The notes: a model not told the origin generated them from the sequence alone. 64,000 nucleotides of DNA from Brevibacterium pigmentatum (GCF_011617465.1 NZ_CP050153.1:744001-808000); one strand, 5' to 3'; positions 8,353 through 17,307 are shown, numbered from the stretch's first letter. A program made the numbers and translations.

Positions 8353-9159
8353 ATGACTGCACTCACCGGCACCGCGAAAGCCTTCCGCGAACTGCACGTC
8401 CCCGGCGACCCGTTCATCCTGCCCTGCGCCTGGGACGTGGCCAGTGCACGGCTCTTCGCCGAGGCGGGGCACCCGGCCGTCGGCTCCACGAGTCTGGGCG
8501 TCGCCGCGGCCATCGGCGCCGCCGATGAGGATCGGGAAACCCTCACCGCAACCGCGAGTCTCGCCGCAGCCCTGCGCCGGACGCTGCCGGACCTGCCGCT
8601 GACCTGCGACTTCGAAGACGGCTATGGAGACGGCCCCGGATCCGTCGTCGACTCCGTGCATGAGACATTCGCCGCCGACCCCGCGGCCGGGCTCATCGTC
8701 GACGGCATCAACATCCAGGACTCGCGACAGGGCCGGATGAGCGACGCCTCGGCGCTGGCAGCGAAGGTGACGGCGATCAAGGAGGCGTTCCCCGCATTGT
8801 TCGTCAATGCGCGGATCGACACGTTCTGGATCGGCCAGGACAACCTCGGCGAGGTCACCAGCCGCATCGACGCCTATGCCGATGCGGGTGCCGACGGGAT
8901 CTTCGTCCCCGGCAACCTCGACCTCGAGACGATCGAGACGATCACCGCACGCAGCCGGGTTCCGGTGAATGTGCTGGCCAGCGCGCGGTATTCGCGGTCC
9001 AGCCTCGCCGAGGCGGGAGTGGCCCGGATCAGCACCGGATCGCTGCTCTATCGCGCGGCGATGTCGGAGGCGCTGAGTTCACTGCAGATCCTCGCCGGCG
9101 ACCGCCCTGCGCAGACGGCGAACGTGCTGTCGTACCGGGCGTTCACCGAACTGGGCTGA
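8353..9159 (+). CDS. isocitrate lyase/PEP mutase superfamily enzyme
   Basis: A 268-residue TIM-barrel protein of the PEP mutase/isocitrate lyase superfamily. The barrel start LPCAWDVASARLFAEAG, the metal-binding DFEDGYGDG and GINIQDS segments, the NARID strand and the late VPVNVLAS are present. The ICL-type KKCGH catalytic cysteine loop is absent, so it is not isocitrate lyase; members of this branch include 2-methylisocitrate lyase-like, oxaloacetate hydrolase-like and phosphonopyruvate hydrolase-like proteins. The ATG at 8353 follows AGGAGA (8341-8346). It ends one base before the convergent Usp gene stop. Confidence 0.8.
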   Translation: MTALTGTAKAFRELHVPGDPFILPCAWDVASARLFAEAGHPAVGSTSLGVAAAIGAADEDRETLTATASLAAALRRTLPDLPLTCDFEDGYGDGPGSVVDSVHETFAADPAAGLIVDGINIQDSRQGRMSDASALAAKVTAIKEAFPALFVNARIDTFWIGQDNLGEVTSRIDAYADAGADGIFVPGNLDLETIETITARSRVPVNVLASARYSRSSLAEAGVARISTGSLLYRAAMSEALSSLQILAGDRPAQTANVLSYRAFTELG

Positions 9160-9160
9160 G

Positions 9161-9523
9161 TCAGCGTCCGTCCTGCCGGACGGTGAGCACGGGGACGGGG
9201 GAGCGCAGGATGAGGCGCTGCGCGACCGACCCGAGGATCACCTTGCCAACGCGCGACCGGGCACGGACACCGAGGACGAGCCGGTCGACTTCCGGGTGAT
9301 CGTCCAGTTCGTCGATGACGGCGGTGACCGGGTCGCGATCCCCGCGCCCGGACCGGTTGATGACGGTGACCTCAAGCCCGGAGGGGATCTCGTCGGCGAC
9401 GAAATCGTGGAGGGTGAGGTTGATGAGCAGCAGCCCGGTGCCGAGGTTCTGCGCCTCGGCGATGGCCGATTCGAGTGCCTGACGGCCTTCGGGACTGTCG
9501 GTGACGGCGACGGCGACTGACAT
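9161..9523 (-). CDS. universal stress protein (UspA family)
   Basis: A single Usp domain of 120 residues. The first strand MSVAVAVTDSPEG and the nucleotide-binding signature G-2x-G-9x-G(S) (GVRARSRVGKVILGSVAQRLI, about residues 86-105) place it in the ATP-binding branch. It is 9 bp downstream of the sugar transporter gene on the same strand, with AGGAG before its ATG, so the two are probably co-transcribed. Its role next to a transporter is not known. Confidence 0.85.
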   Translation of the reverse strand: MSVAVAVTDSPEGRQALESAIAEAQNLGTGLLLINLTLHDFVADEIPSGLEVTVINRSGRGDRDPVTAVIDELDDHPEVDRLVLGVRARSRVGKVILGSVAQRLILRSPVPVLTVRQDGR

Positions 9524-9532
9524 GGAGGCTCC

Positions 9533-10978
9533 TTATCTGCGTCCGTACTCGGCTTTGAACTCGCGTTCGAACTCCGCGAGGTCCTTGTCCTTCGTCTCCG
9601 GCAGCATCAGCGCCAGGAAGACGAAGGCGATCACGGCGATGCCGGCGAACATGCCGAAGGTCGCCGTCATGCCCATGGCCTCGATGAGCGGCGGGAAGAA
9701 CTGCGCGACGATAGCGTTCATGATCCACAGCACGAACACGCAGATGCCCATCGCGAAGCTCCGGATCTTCATCGGGAAGATCTCGGAGAGCATCAGCCAC
9801 GTCAGCGGGCCGACCGTTCCCTGCATGGAGAAGACGAAGAGGACGAGGAAGGCGAGCACCGTCCAGGCCTGTGCCGGTCCGGGCGGAACGATGACCGCGG
9901 TCAGCGCAATGAGTGTGTGGAAGACTGCGATGAGGGCGTAGCCGGTGAGGAACATGACCCGGCGCGGCTGCTTGTTGAGCAGGTACATGCCCAAGGTGAT
10001 GCCGGCCAGCGAGAAGACGCCGTTGGCGATGTTGCCGATGATTGCGACACCGGAATCCAGGCCCGCGCTCGTGAGCAGCTGAGTGCCGTAGTACATGACC
10101 GAGTTGATTCCGGTCAGCTGCTGGAAGAAGCCGAGTCCGGCGCCGATGAGGACCAGACGCAGCACCCACCGAGTGCCGAGGTCGGAGAGTCCGCCTGTGG
10201 CTTCCTTCGCATCCTCGGCGGCGAGGTGGGTGACCTCGGCGATCTCGGCCTCGGCGCGTTCGGGGGAGCGGACCTGCTTGAGCACGGCCAGTGCTTCCTC
10301 GGCGCGTCCCTGCGAGATCAGCCAGCGCGGGCTCTCGGGCTGGAAGATCATGCCCACGAGGAGGGCGATCGCAGGTGCCAGGGCCACGAGCAGCATCCAG
10401 CGCCAGATCGAGTCGATGTGTCCGAAGAAGTTGAAGATCGCGGCGTTGATGATGAAGGCGGCGAGCTGTCCGCCGACGATCATCACCTCGTTGCGGGTGA
10501 CGTAGCTGCCGCGCTTCTCCGACGGAGCAATCTCACCGAGGTAGACCGGCACTGTCGCGGAGGCGCCGCCGACGGCGAGTCCGAGGACGAAGCGGGCGCC
10601 GATGAGGAACGCGGCAGCGGGCGCGAGCACACAGCCGAGAGTGCCGAGGATGAAGACTCCGGCCAGGGCCAGGATCGTCTTGCGCCTGCCCCAGGCGTCG
10701 GCGACGCGGCCGCCGAACACGGCGCCGAAGGCAGCACCGACCATGAGGGAGGCGACGACGAGGCCTTCGCTCAGCGCGGTCAGGCCGAAGTCCTCGCTCA
10801 GAGGCTCGAGGGCTCCGTTGACGACTCCGGTGTCATAGCCGAAGAGCAGACCGCCGAAGGTGGCGACCGTGGCGATGACACCGAGGCGATGGACGGGGCG
10901 ACCTGTGCCGACGTGGGGGAGTTCGAAGTTCGTGCTCGCGGTGGACGTCGATTGACGACGCGGGGATCCGGGTGGCAT
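9533..10978 (-). CDS. sugar porter family MFS transporter (proton:sugar or inositol symporter-like)
   Basis: A 481-residue, 12-helix major facilitator of the sugar porter family. Family signatures are visible: GGLLFGYDTGVVNGAL in TM1, GRVADAWGRRK between TM2 and TM3, PESPRWL after TM6, QQLTGINSVMYY in TM7 and PETKDKDLAE at the C-terminus. It would import a hexose, pentose or inositol with protons; specificity cannot be read from sequence. The N-terminus carries about 28 extra polar residues. Co-transcription with the downstream Usp gene is likely. Confidence 0.85.
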   Translation of the reverse strand: MPPGSPRRQSTSTASTNFELPHVGTGRPVHRLGVIATVATFGGLLFGYDTGVVNGALEPLSEDFGLTALSEGLVVASLMVGAAFGAVFGGRVADAWGRRKTILALAGVFILGTLGCVLAPAAAFLIGARFVLGLAVGGASATVPVYLGEIAPSEKRGSYVTRNEVMIVGGQLAAFIINAAIFNFFGHIDSIWRWMLLVALAPAIALLVGMIFQPESPRWLISQGRAEEALAVLKQVRSPERAEAEIAEVTHLAAEDAKEATGGLSDLGTRWVLRLVLIGAGLGFFQQLTGINSVMYYGTQLLTSAGLDSGVAIIGNIANGVFSLAGITLGMYLLNKQPRRVMFLTGYALIAVFHTLIALTAVIVPPGPAQAWTVLAFLVLFVFSMQGTVGPLTWLMLSEIFPMKIRSFAMGICVFVLWIMNAIVAQFFPPLIEAMGMTATFGMFAGIAVIAFVFLALMLPETKDKDLAEFEREFKAEYGRR

Positions 10979-11042
10979 GGGAGACTCCGTTCCCCTTCAG
11001 TCCTCACACATGGGAGCCTGCCACGGACGGAGGGGGTGGAGC

Positions 11043-11552
11043 TCAGTCCTCCTGATATGAGTCATCGATGACTTCGGGCATGCCGTCGATGACCGAGACC
11101 TGCTCGGTCCCGTCATCGGCCAGGGCATCGACATCGAGGTCATCCCCGTCGAGCTCGGCGACCTCGAAGTCGTCATCGCCGTCGGAGACCATCTCGTCGC
11201 CGACGCGGTTTCCCTGTTCCGCTGCGGGCGACTGATCGGTGTTGAACTCGTCCGAGAGGTCGGGGGCCTCGTTCTCGTCTTCCCAGCCGGCGTCGTCGAC
11301 GAGCACATCGTCGGCGCCTTCGATGCCGGTCCCTTCGGGCCCCTCCGCACCGGGTTCGACGGGGGCTTCGCCGGGTTCGTCATCGATGTCTGAATCGATG
11401 TCGGAGTCGGCGTCGACCTGGTCGGCCTCGGCCTCGGCGGCGCTGAGTTCGGGATCATCCAACTCATCGGCCGTCGGTTCGTCGAGCTCGGGATCATCGA
11501 GGATGGGGTCGTCTTCCAGCCGGTCTGCTGCATCCGCGTCGAACTCGCTCAT
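11043..11552 (-). CDS. highly acidic DUF5709-like protein
   Basis: A 169-residue protein dominated by Asp and Glu, with repeated ED/DD runs and no predicted membrane segment. Such acidic, low-complexity proteins (DUF5709 type) are widespread in actinobacteria and have no established function. The start at 11552 follows a GAAGGAGA ribosome binding site; the longer open frame has none. It is 78 bp downstream of the patatin gene on the same strand. Intrinsic disorder is likely. Confidence 0.65.
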   Translation of the reverse strand: MSEFDADAADRLEDDPILDDPELDEPTADELDDPELSAAEAEADQVDADSDIDSDIDDEPGEAPVEPGAEGPEGTGIEGADDVLVDDAGWEDENEAPDLSDEFNTDQSPAAEQGNRVGDEMVSDGDDDFEVAELDGDDLDVDALADDGTEQVSVIDGMPEVIDDSYQED

Positions 11553-11630
11553 GATCTCTCCTTCACTCGCAATCAGGGTCGGACCCTCATTCTGACACGT
11601 CGTTCGGTCGCAGGCCATGGGGGGTCAGGA

Positions 11631-12614
11631 TCATTTCGGGTCAAAACGGTCCGTCCACTCCTGCCAGTCCCACTGGGCCAGAAACTTCTCTCCGGCCATT
11701 CGGCCCGACGAGATGAGGTCGAGCTTGTCATCGTCAGTGAGAGCGAAGTCCGTGCTGCTATGGCCGGTCGTGTCGACGAACACCGTCCGCTCGGTCACCG
11801 AGGGGTCATCGATGTGTCGCCGGTCGTGCGCATTGAGCATCGTCGACACCAGGGACTTCGCGTACTGGAAGGTTGTCGCGTTGGGCCGCCATTCGGCGGC
11901 CGCTGTCTGCCGGGCGGAGAGCATGACACCGAAGGTCGGCCACCGTGCAGGCTTTGCGTCTTTGCGGTCGAAGACGTCGACGGGGAAGTTCGAGAGCAGT
12001 CCGCCGTCGGCGCCGAGCACGGAGTCTCCACCGGCGATGTCCGGCCGGGCAGGCAGGGCTCGCGGACGGAAGAAGAACGGACTGGCCGCTGAGGCGCACA
12101 CCGCCTCGGCGACGGACTGGCTGTCCGCATCGACACCGAGGGCCTCTTCGTAGTCCCAGGGCAGGCGGAGCATGCGGCCGCGGGAGACATCGGAGACGAT
12201 GACGACGAGCCGATATGACCGCTCAGGTGGGATCGCGCTGCCCGGATCGTCGAGTTTGAGGTCACCCCACGTGCGCACCCCCTGATCGGCCAATGCCGAG
12301 GCGAGGAAGTCATGGAGCGCCTCTCCCACATACATTCCCTTGTGCAGCAGCAGTCCCTGTACTCGCCCCAGCCAGGGGACGAGGTGGAAGACAGGAGGAA
12401 GGTCCTCGAACTCGGTGAAATCCTGTTCGAGGACCTTCTGCTCAAGCGTCTGCGGGGCGATCCCCGCCGCGGTCAGCGCACCGACGATGGCTCCGGCCGA
12501 GGTGCCGGCGATCCGGTGGAAGTCGTAGCCTGCGTCGGCGAGGGACTCGACCGCGCCGACCAGGCCCGGCAGCTTCGCCCCTCCGCCTTCGAGGACGAGA
12601 TCGGTCATCGCCAT
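11631..12614 (-). CDS. patatin-like phospholipase
   Basis: A 327-residue patatin-fold lipase. It has the oxyanion-hole Gly-rich motif EGGGAKLPGL near the N-terminus, the nucleophile elbow GTSAG (about residues 36-40) and the catalytic Asp in GADGG. Together these give the Ser-Asp dyad of cytosolic patatin lipases, which hydrolyse phospholipids or acylglycerols. No signal peptide. The ATG at 12614 is preceded by AAGGAG. It follows an SDR gene by 76 bp on the same strand, a pairing that suggests lipid metabolism. Confidence 0.85.
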   Translation of the reverse strand: MAMTDLVLEGGGAKLPGLVGAVESLADAGYDFHRIAGTSAGAIVGALTAAGIAPQTLEQKVLEQDFTEFEDLPPVFHLVPWLGRVQGLLLHKGMYVGEALHDFLASALADQGVRTWGDLKLDDPGSAIPPERSYRLVVIVSDVSRGRMLRLPWDYEEALGVDADSQSVAEAVCASAASPFFFRPRALPARPDIAGGDSVLGADGGLLSNFPVDVFDRKDAKPARWPTFGVMLSARQTAAAEWRPNATTFQYAKSLVSTMLNAHDRRHIDDPSVTERTVFVDTTGHSSTDFALTDDDKLDLISSGRMAGEKFLAQWDWQEWTDRFDPK

Positions 12615-12690
12615 GCCAACTCCTTCCCGTGGTTCCCTGATTCCATTGTGGACCCGGAACGCGGGAGAGGCAGGGACACCAGAGCCTGAG

Positions 12691-13557
12691 TCAGACTCCT
12701 GCCGGCTGGCGCCTGCGTGCCGCACGACGGCTGCGGGGGCTGTCGCCGCCGGTTCGGCCGGTGAAGTGGTCCATGGTCTGGTTGACGCCGAGGAAGTCCA
12801 TCACTGCGTCGAACGCGCGGGTCGGCAGGAGGCGGACACCCGGAACCAGGCGCACGAGTGAGGGCATGACCAGCTGCTCACGACCGGATTCGATCGAGTC
12901 GATGACCTGAGTGGACACGTTGTTCTCTTCGAGGATCGGCAGCAGGCGGGGGAACTTCGTCTGGACGCCGGCGAACATCCCCGTGTTGATGTAGAACGGG
13001 CAGACGACGAGGGTGTTGACTCGGCTGCCTTCTGCGCGCAGCTCGCCCCGCAGGGATTCGGTGAAGCCGACGGCGGCCCACTTGCTCGCCGAGTAGTCGG
13101 TCTGCTTGGCCACACCGGTCAGACCCGCTGCGCTGGCGATATTGACGATCGAACCGTGGTTGCGTTCCCGGATGCCGGGCAGGAACGCCTTCGTCGTCCA
13201 GTACAGGGCCATGGTGTTGACGTCGAAGGTACGTCGGATCGCGGCCTCGTCGGCGTCGAGGAGCTTTTTTCCGGTGACGACGCCGGCGCAGTTGACGAGG
13301 ATGTCGATGTCGCCGACGTCCTGCGCGGTGGAGGCGACCTGGGCGGAATCTCCGACATTGACGGAGAAGGTGCGGGCGCGAACTCCCTTGGCTTCGATCT
13401 CCTGACGGACAGCCTCGCCGGTCTCGGCCGAGAGGTCCCAGATGATGACTTCGGCGGCTCCGCGGTCAGCGGCTTCGAGGGCCATGAGCCGTCCGATTCC
13501 GCTGCCGGCTCCCGTGATGAGGATGCGGCTTCCGGCGATCTTCGTTCCACGCGTCAT
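12691..13557 (-). CDS. short-chain dehydrogenase/reductase
   Basis: A classical SDR of 288 residues: TGAGSGIG (15-22), Asp at the end of strand 2 (IIWDLS) indicating NAD(H) preference, VNCAGVV, catalytic Ser in IASAAG and YSASK. The C-terminal part (about 190-288) with IESGREQLVMPSLVRLVP resembles the lipid-handling branch related to SDR16C/RDH10 and ends in an Arg-rich tail. It probably oxidises or reduces a lipophilic substrate and sits upstream of the patatin gene. AAGGA precedes the ATG. A large dyad lies between this gene and acsA. Confidence 0.85.
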   Translation of the reverse strand: MTRGTKIAGSRILITGAGSGIGRLMALEAADRGAAEVIIWDLSAETGEAVRQEIEAKGVRARTFSVNVGDSAQVASTAQDVGDIDILVNCAGVVTGKKLLDADEAAIRRTFDVNTMALYWTTKAFLPGIRERNHGSIVNIASAAGLTGVAKQTDYSASKWAAVGFTESLRGELRAEGSRVNTLVVCPFYINTGMFAGVQTKFPRLLPILEENNVSTQVIDSIESGREQLVMPSLVRLVPGVRLLPTRAFDAVMDFLGVNQTMDHFTGRTGGDSPRSRRAARRRQPAGV

Positions 13558-13604
13558 GTCTATGCGTCCTTGCAGTTAGGCTTCAGTGCGGTCTGTCTCG
13601 TACA

Positions 13605-13681
13605 GAACCCGCCCTTGCGGGTCCCACGAGATGTTACTCAACAGTACATCAGTGTGTCGTGGGTCACGCAAGGGCGGGTTC
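13605..13681. terminator. long two-part stem-loop between acsA and the SDR gene
   Basis: Arms 13605-13629 and 13657-13681 are complementary at 23 of 25 positions (GAACCCGCCCTTGCG pairs with CGCAAGGGCGGGTTC). The 27-nt spacer contains a second dyad, GATGTTACT/AGTACATC around CAAC, so the whole 77 nt can fold into one long rod. It lies just after the acsA stop and before the downstream gene. A strong terminator for acsA is most likely; the inner dyad could also be an operator for the SDR-patatin genes. Confidence 0.65.
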
Positions 13682-13705
13682 GAAAATCGCCCGTCGGCCG
13701 GGGGA

Positions 13706-15655
13706 TCAGCTCTCCTTCATGCCCTTCTGGATGAGGTCCATCACCGAGGAGTCCGCGAGAGTCGTGACATCGCCGACCTCGCGGTTCTCGGCCACGTCCT
13801 TGAGCAGCCGCCGCATGATCTTGCCCGACCGGGTCTTCGGCAGATCGGGCACGATCATGATCGAGCGCGGAGTCGCGATCGGACCGATCGAGGAGCGCAC
13901 ATGAGACCGCAGATCGTTCACGACATCGTCCCCGCCGTCGTCTGCACTCTCCCTCAGGATGACGAATGCCTCGATCGCCTGGCCGGTCATCTCGTCTTTC
14001 GCGCCGACCACGGCCGCCTCGGCGACCTTCGGATGAGCGACGAGGGCGGATTCGATCTCCGCGGTCGACATCCGGTGCCCGGAGACGTTGAGGACGTCGT
14101 CGACACGGCCGAGGACCCAGAAATCGCCGTCGCGGTCGATCTTCGCACCGTCCCCGGCGAAGTACACCTCCGGGTACTGCGACCAGTAGGTCTTCTTGAA
14201 CCGCTCCTCATCGCCCCACAGGGTGCGCAACATCGACGGCCATGGTTCCTTGACGACGAGGTATCCGCCGTTTCCGGGTTCGACCGAATTGCCCTCGTCG
14301 TCGAAGACGTCGGCGACGATCCCGGGCAGCGGGCGCATCGCCGAGCCCGGCTTCGTCTCGGTCACGCCCGGCAGGGGGCTGATGAGGATGCTGCCGTTCT
14401 CCGTCTGCCACCAGGTGTCGACGACGGGGCAGCGGTTGCCGCCGATGTGCTCGCGGTACCACATCCATGCTTCGGGGTTGATCGGTTCGCCGACGCTGCC
14501 GAGCAGGCGCAGGCTGGACAGGTCGTACTGAGCGGGGATGTCGCGGCCCCATTTCATGAACGACCGGATGGCCGTGGGTGCGCAGTAGAGGATGGAGACC
14601 TTGTACTTCTGCACGATCTCCCACCACCGGCCTCGGTGCGGGGTGTCCGGTGTTCCCTCATAGAGCACCGAGGTGGCCCCATTGGCCAGGGGACCGTAGA
14701 CGATGTACGAATGGCCGGTCACCCAGCCGATGTCCGCGGCCGTCCAAAAGACGTCCTTGTCCGGTTTGATGTCGAAGACCGCCCAGTGGGTGAAGGAGGT
14801 CCCGACGAGGTAGCCGCCCGTGGTGTGCATGATGCCCTTGGGCTTTCCGGTCGTGCCCGAGGAGTACATGATGTAGAGCGGATGCTCGGAATCGAAGGCC
14901 TCCGGAGTGTGGATCTCCGGCTGTCGATCGACGACCTCGTGCCACCACAGATCACGGTCGTCATTCCAGTCCACGTCCTGGCCGGTGCGGCGGACGACGA
15001 GGACGTTGCGCACCTCGGGGCAGTCCTCCATCGCCTCGTCGACGACGGATTTGAGGGCCGAGGGCTTGCCCTTGCGATAGCCGCCGTCGGCGGTGATGAT
15101 GAACTCGACTCCGCAGTCCTTGACGCGGTCGGCGATCGCCGAGGCGGAGAAGCCGCCGAAGATGACGGTGTGCGGGGCGCCGAGGCGGGCGCAGGCGAGC
15201 ATGGCGAACACCGTCTCCGGGATCATCGGCATGTAGATCGCGACGCGGTCGCCGGTCTTGACTCCGAGTTCGGTGAGCGCATTCGCGGCCTTCGAGACCT
15301 CGCGCAGAAGATCGGAGTACGTGATGGTGCGGGTGTCTCCGGATTCGCCTTCGAAGTAGTAGGCCACGCGATCGCCGAGGCCGTTCTCGACATGGCGATC
15401 GACGCAGTTGTATGCGGCATTGAGCCGTCCGCCCACGAACCACTTCGCAAAGGGCCTGTCCGACCAGTCGAGGACCGTGTCGAAGGGAGTCTCCCAGCTG
15501 ATGCGCTGTGCCTGTTCCTCCCAATAGCCGATGCGGTCGGCGGCCGCCTTCTCGTATTCGACAGCTTGGGCATTGGCTGCGGCGGCGAAGTCCGCTGGGG
15601 GTGGGAAAGACCTGTCCTCGTGGCTGAGTTCCTGAATCGTCGGATTGTTCGTCAT
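13706..15655 (-). CDS. acsA: acetyl-CoA synthetase (AMP-forming)
   Basis: A 649-residue ANL-superfamily enzyme converting acetate, ATP and CoA to acetyl-CoA via acetyl-AMP. Acs hallmarks are clear: the N-terminal domain ahead of the core (DWSDRPFAKWFVGG), the P-loop YSSGTTGKPKG, the A5 motif (DTWWQTENG), the hinge RVDDVLNVSGHR and the C-terminal PKTRSGKIMRR with the lysine regulated by acetylation in this family. The Trp in the A5 motif (WWQTE) limits the pocket to acetate-sized acids. GAAAGGAGA precedes the ATG. It is monocistronic as judged by the strong stem-loop behind it. Confidence 0.95.
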   Translation of the reverse strand: MTNNPTIQELSHEDRSFPPPADFAAAANAQAVEYEKAAADRIGYWEEQAQRISWETPFDTVLDWSDRPFAKWFVGGRLNAAYNCVDRHVENGLGDRVAYYFEGESGDTRTITYSDLLREVSKAANALTELGVKTGDRVAIYMPMIPETVFAMLACARLGAPHTVIFGGFSASAIADRVKDCGVEFIITADGGYRKGKPSALKSVVDEAMEDCPEVRNVLVVRRTGQDVDWNDDRDLWWHEVVDRQPEIHTPEAFDSEHPLYIMYSSGTTGKPKGIMHTTGGYLVGTSFTHWAVFDIKPDKDVFWTAADIGWVTGHSYIVYGPLANGATSVLYEGTPDTPHRGRWWEIVQKYKVSILYCAPTAIRSFMKWGRDIPAQYDLSSLRLLGSVGEPINPEAWMWYREHIGGNRCPVVDTWWQTENGSILISPLPGVTETKPGSAMRPLPGIVADVFDDEGNSVEPGNGGYLVVKEPWPSMLRTLWGDEERFKKTYWSQYPEVYFAGDGAKIDRDGDFWVLGRVDDVLNVSGHRMSTAEIESALVAHPKVAEAAVVGAKDEMTGQAIEAFVILRESADDGGDDVVNDLRSHVRSSIGPIATPRSIMIVPDLPKTRSGKIMRRLLKDVAENREVGDVTTLADSSVMDLIQKGMKES

Positions 15656-15761
15656 CGTGCTCTCCTTTCACCCTGCACCACCACGACGTGGGCGGGTCAT
15701 CGAACTCACTTTCAACCTACTCCAGTTGATTCGGATTTCAAGAGGTGCCCGCAGATGCGAA

Positions 15762-15802
15762 GAAGCCCCGCTTCCCAGTCCAGGACTGGGAAGCGGGGCT
15801 TC
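15762..15802 (-). terminator. terminator hairpin beside the distal att site (likely original tRNA-Phe terminator)
   Basis: GAAGCCCCGCTTCCCAGTCC (15762-15781) is perfectly complementary to 15783-15802. It lies directly beyond the 44-bp tRNA-Phe fragment at 15809-15852, in the same relative place as the hairpin beyond the intact tRNA-Phe (28935-28977), and the two hairpins share the CCCCGCTTCCC/CTGGGAAG core. It is read here as the ancestral tRNA terminator displaced by integration. Confidence 0.7.
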
Positions 15803-15808
15803 CGTGTA

Positions 15809-15852
15809 GTGGCTCCGACCGGCGTCGATCCGGTGACCTTTCGATTTTCAGT
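15809..15852. repeat. distal attachment site, duplicate of tRNA-Phe 3' part
   Basis: Identical over 44 bp to 28984-29027. It covers the tRNA from the anticodon loop to the discriminator base. The flank diverges immediately after position 15852 (T versus C). Confidence 0.9.
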
Positions 15853-15895
15853 TTAGATGTATTCGTAGGTAGTCGAAGGGATGAGTAACGCAAAA

Positions 15896-15912
15896 CATCC
15901 AAAAAACATCCA
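15896..15912. repeat. integrase arm-type sites, left end
   Basis: Two direct CATCCA copies (15896-15901, 15907-15912) joined by an A-tract, 11 bp apart. The same ACATCCAAAAAACATCCA string recurs at 28849-28865 near the other end. Arm-site function is inferred from position and repetition. Confidence 0.6.
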
Positions 15913-15942
15913 TTGCTAAAAGAATGGGATGTGCGCCTCTTG

Positions 15943-17295
15943 TCACTCGGGCATTGAGAGGGCGTTCGCCATCGCCGTGGCGACCGCTGCCTGTTCGCTC
16001 GGGAACAGACCCGCGTAGGTATCGAGGGTGACCTTCGCTGAGGAGTGCCCCAGCATGGCTTGGACCGCCTTCACCGATGCCCCAGAACGGATCGCAACAG
16101 ACGCCGCCGTATGGCGCATGTCATGCGGGGTCGGCGTCGGGAAGTCGATGTCACCCTCCCGAAGGTCAACGATCTTCACGGTCTCACCCAGAACGGAGAG
16201 CGCGGCATCGAACTGCTGCTCACCGATCCCAGCAACACCGAAGCTCGAAATCTTCTGCGCCCGCTCGACTGCAGCGGCAGTCTTTGGCCCAAACCACGCG
16301 CGCGGACCCTTGTGCTCCTTCACACCAAGATTCCCCTGGAGCCTGGCAACGGCAGTCGAAGCCGCCTTCGCCGCCTTCCCAAACTTGCGATCCGCCCAGT
16401 TATCCCTGTTGATCGGGCGCCCTGTCAGCGTCGTAAAGAGGAGATCATCGGGCATCAATGCTGACGCTCGATCAGCGAGGAGAGTCAGGACGTTGCCGGC
16501 GACCATGACGGTCCGCTCCTCATGAGACTTCGTTCGGGCGATATAAAGCTTGCCGCGATCCATTGCGTAGGCGCGGTGGACACGTATCTCTCCGGTGTCG
16601 GGGTCGAGATCACCGGCAGTCAATGCCGCGACCTCTCCAAAGCGAAGTCCGGTAGTTGCCATTGTCAGTATGATGTTGCGGGTAGTCTCGTCCGGCGCGT
16701 GCGCTGCGAGACGCCACACCTGCCGATTGTCGAGGTAGATGTGCTGCTTCTTCTTCCGAACCTTCGCACGCGGGGCCGGCGCCCCGGATCGAGTCTTGGC
16801 CGGATTATCAGAGATGTATTCCTGGTCCTGACACCACGCGAGGAGACGGGCGAGCTGGGCGTCCGCCGCGCCGCGCTGACGCGGCGACGGCTCCATGCCG
16901 TTGGCCGAAACCATTGTCATCCGCCAGTCGTCCACCGTCTCCCGGTCGAGCTTCGCTAACGGAATCTCGCCGAGCGTCGACGCGATCCACTGAGCGTGGA
17001 TCGACTCATAGCCTGACCTCGTTGACGGGGAGATCCCGTCGTTAGATCTCCCGCCATGGATCGAAAGGTACTTCATCCACTTCTCGAAGGCATCATTGAC
17101 TATTGTCCGCTCGGACCTCTTACTGGCCCGCACGCCGCCGAGGTTCAGCTTGATCTTGGCTTCAAACTCAAGAGCTTCCCGCTTAGTCGGGAAGCGTTCA
17201 TACCGGCGCCTCCCGGAGGAGTCGCGGTAGTTGATCTCATGAACTTTGCCGCTCCTCGGTGCGCGGCCAATCTTGCGCAGGTCCACATATGCCAT
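15943..17295 (-). CDS. tyrosine recombinase/integrase with an inserted peptidoglycan-binding-like segment
   Basis: A 450-residue phage-type integrase. An AP2-like arm-binding N-terminus (REINYRDSSGRRRYERFPTK-like strands, 20-50) is followed by a core-binding SAM-like domain (about 65-165) and the catalytic domain. Catalytic residues are Arg218 (TGLRFGE), Lys255 (TKSH), His391 and Arg394 (HDMRHT), His417 (LGHS) and Tyr427 (LDTYAGL). Between Lys255 and His391 lies an insertion (about 315-369) reading VARLQGNLGV...WFGPKTAAAVERAQ, which looks like a peptidoglycan-binding-1 repeat. It should catalyse integration and excision at tRNA-Phe. The ATG has a -10 element six bases upstream. Confidence 0.9.
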   Translation of the reverse strand: MAYVDLRKIGRAPRSGKVHEINYRDSSGRRRYERFPTKREALEFEAKIKLNLGGVRASKRSERTIVNDAFEKWMKYLSIHGGRSNDGISPSTRSGYESIHAQWIASTLGEIPLAKLDRETVDDWRMTMVSANGMEPSPRQRGAADAQLARLLAWCQDQEYISDNPAKTRSGAPAPRAKVRKKKQHIYLDNRQVWRLAAHAPDETTRNIILTMATTGLRFGEVAALTAGDLDPDTGEIRVHRAYAMDRGKLYIARTKSHEERTVMVAGNVLTLLADRASALMPDDLLFTTLTGRPINRDNWADRKFGKAAKAASTAVARLQGNLGVKEHKGPRAWFGPKTAAAVERAQKISSFGVAGIGEQQFDAALSVLGETVKIVDLREGDIDFPTPTPHDMRHTAASVAIRSGASVKAVQAMLGHSSAKVTLDTYAGLFPSEQAAVATAMANALSMPE

Positions 17296-17301
17296 GCGAA
17301 C

Positions 17302-17307
17302 ATCCTA
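17302..17307 (-). promoter_or_regulatory. -10 element, probable leaderless integrase start
   Basis: TAGGAT on the minus strand lies 6 nt before the ATG at 17295. The 295-bp gap to the divergent HNH gene shows no convincing excisionase gene. Confidence 0.5.

Noticed and set aside
13586..15856. 756-codon open frame antisense to acsA
   Set aside because: Acetyl-CoA synthetase is unambiguous on the other strand; the antisense product is compositionally biased.
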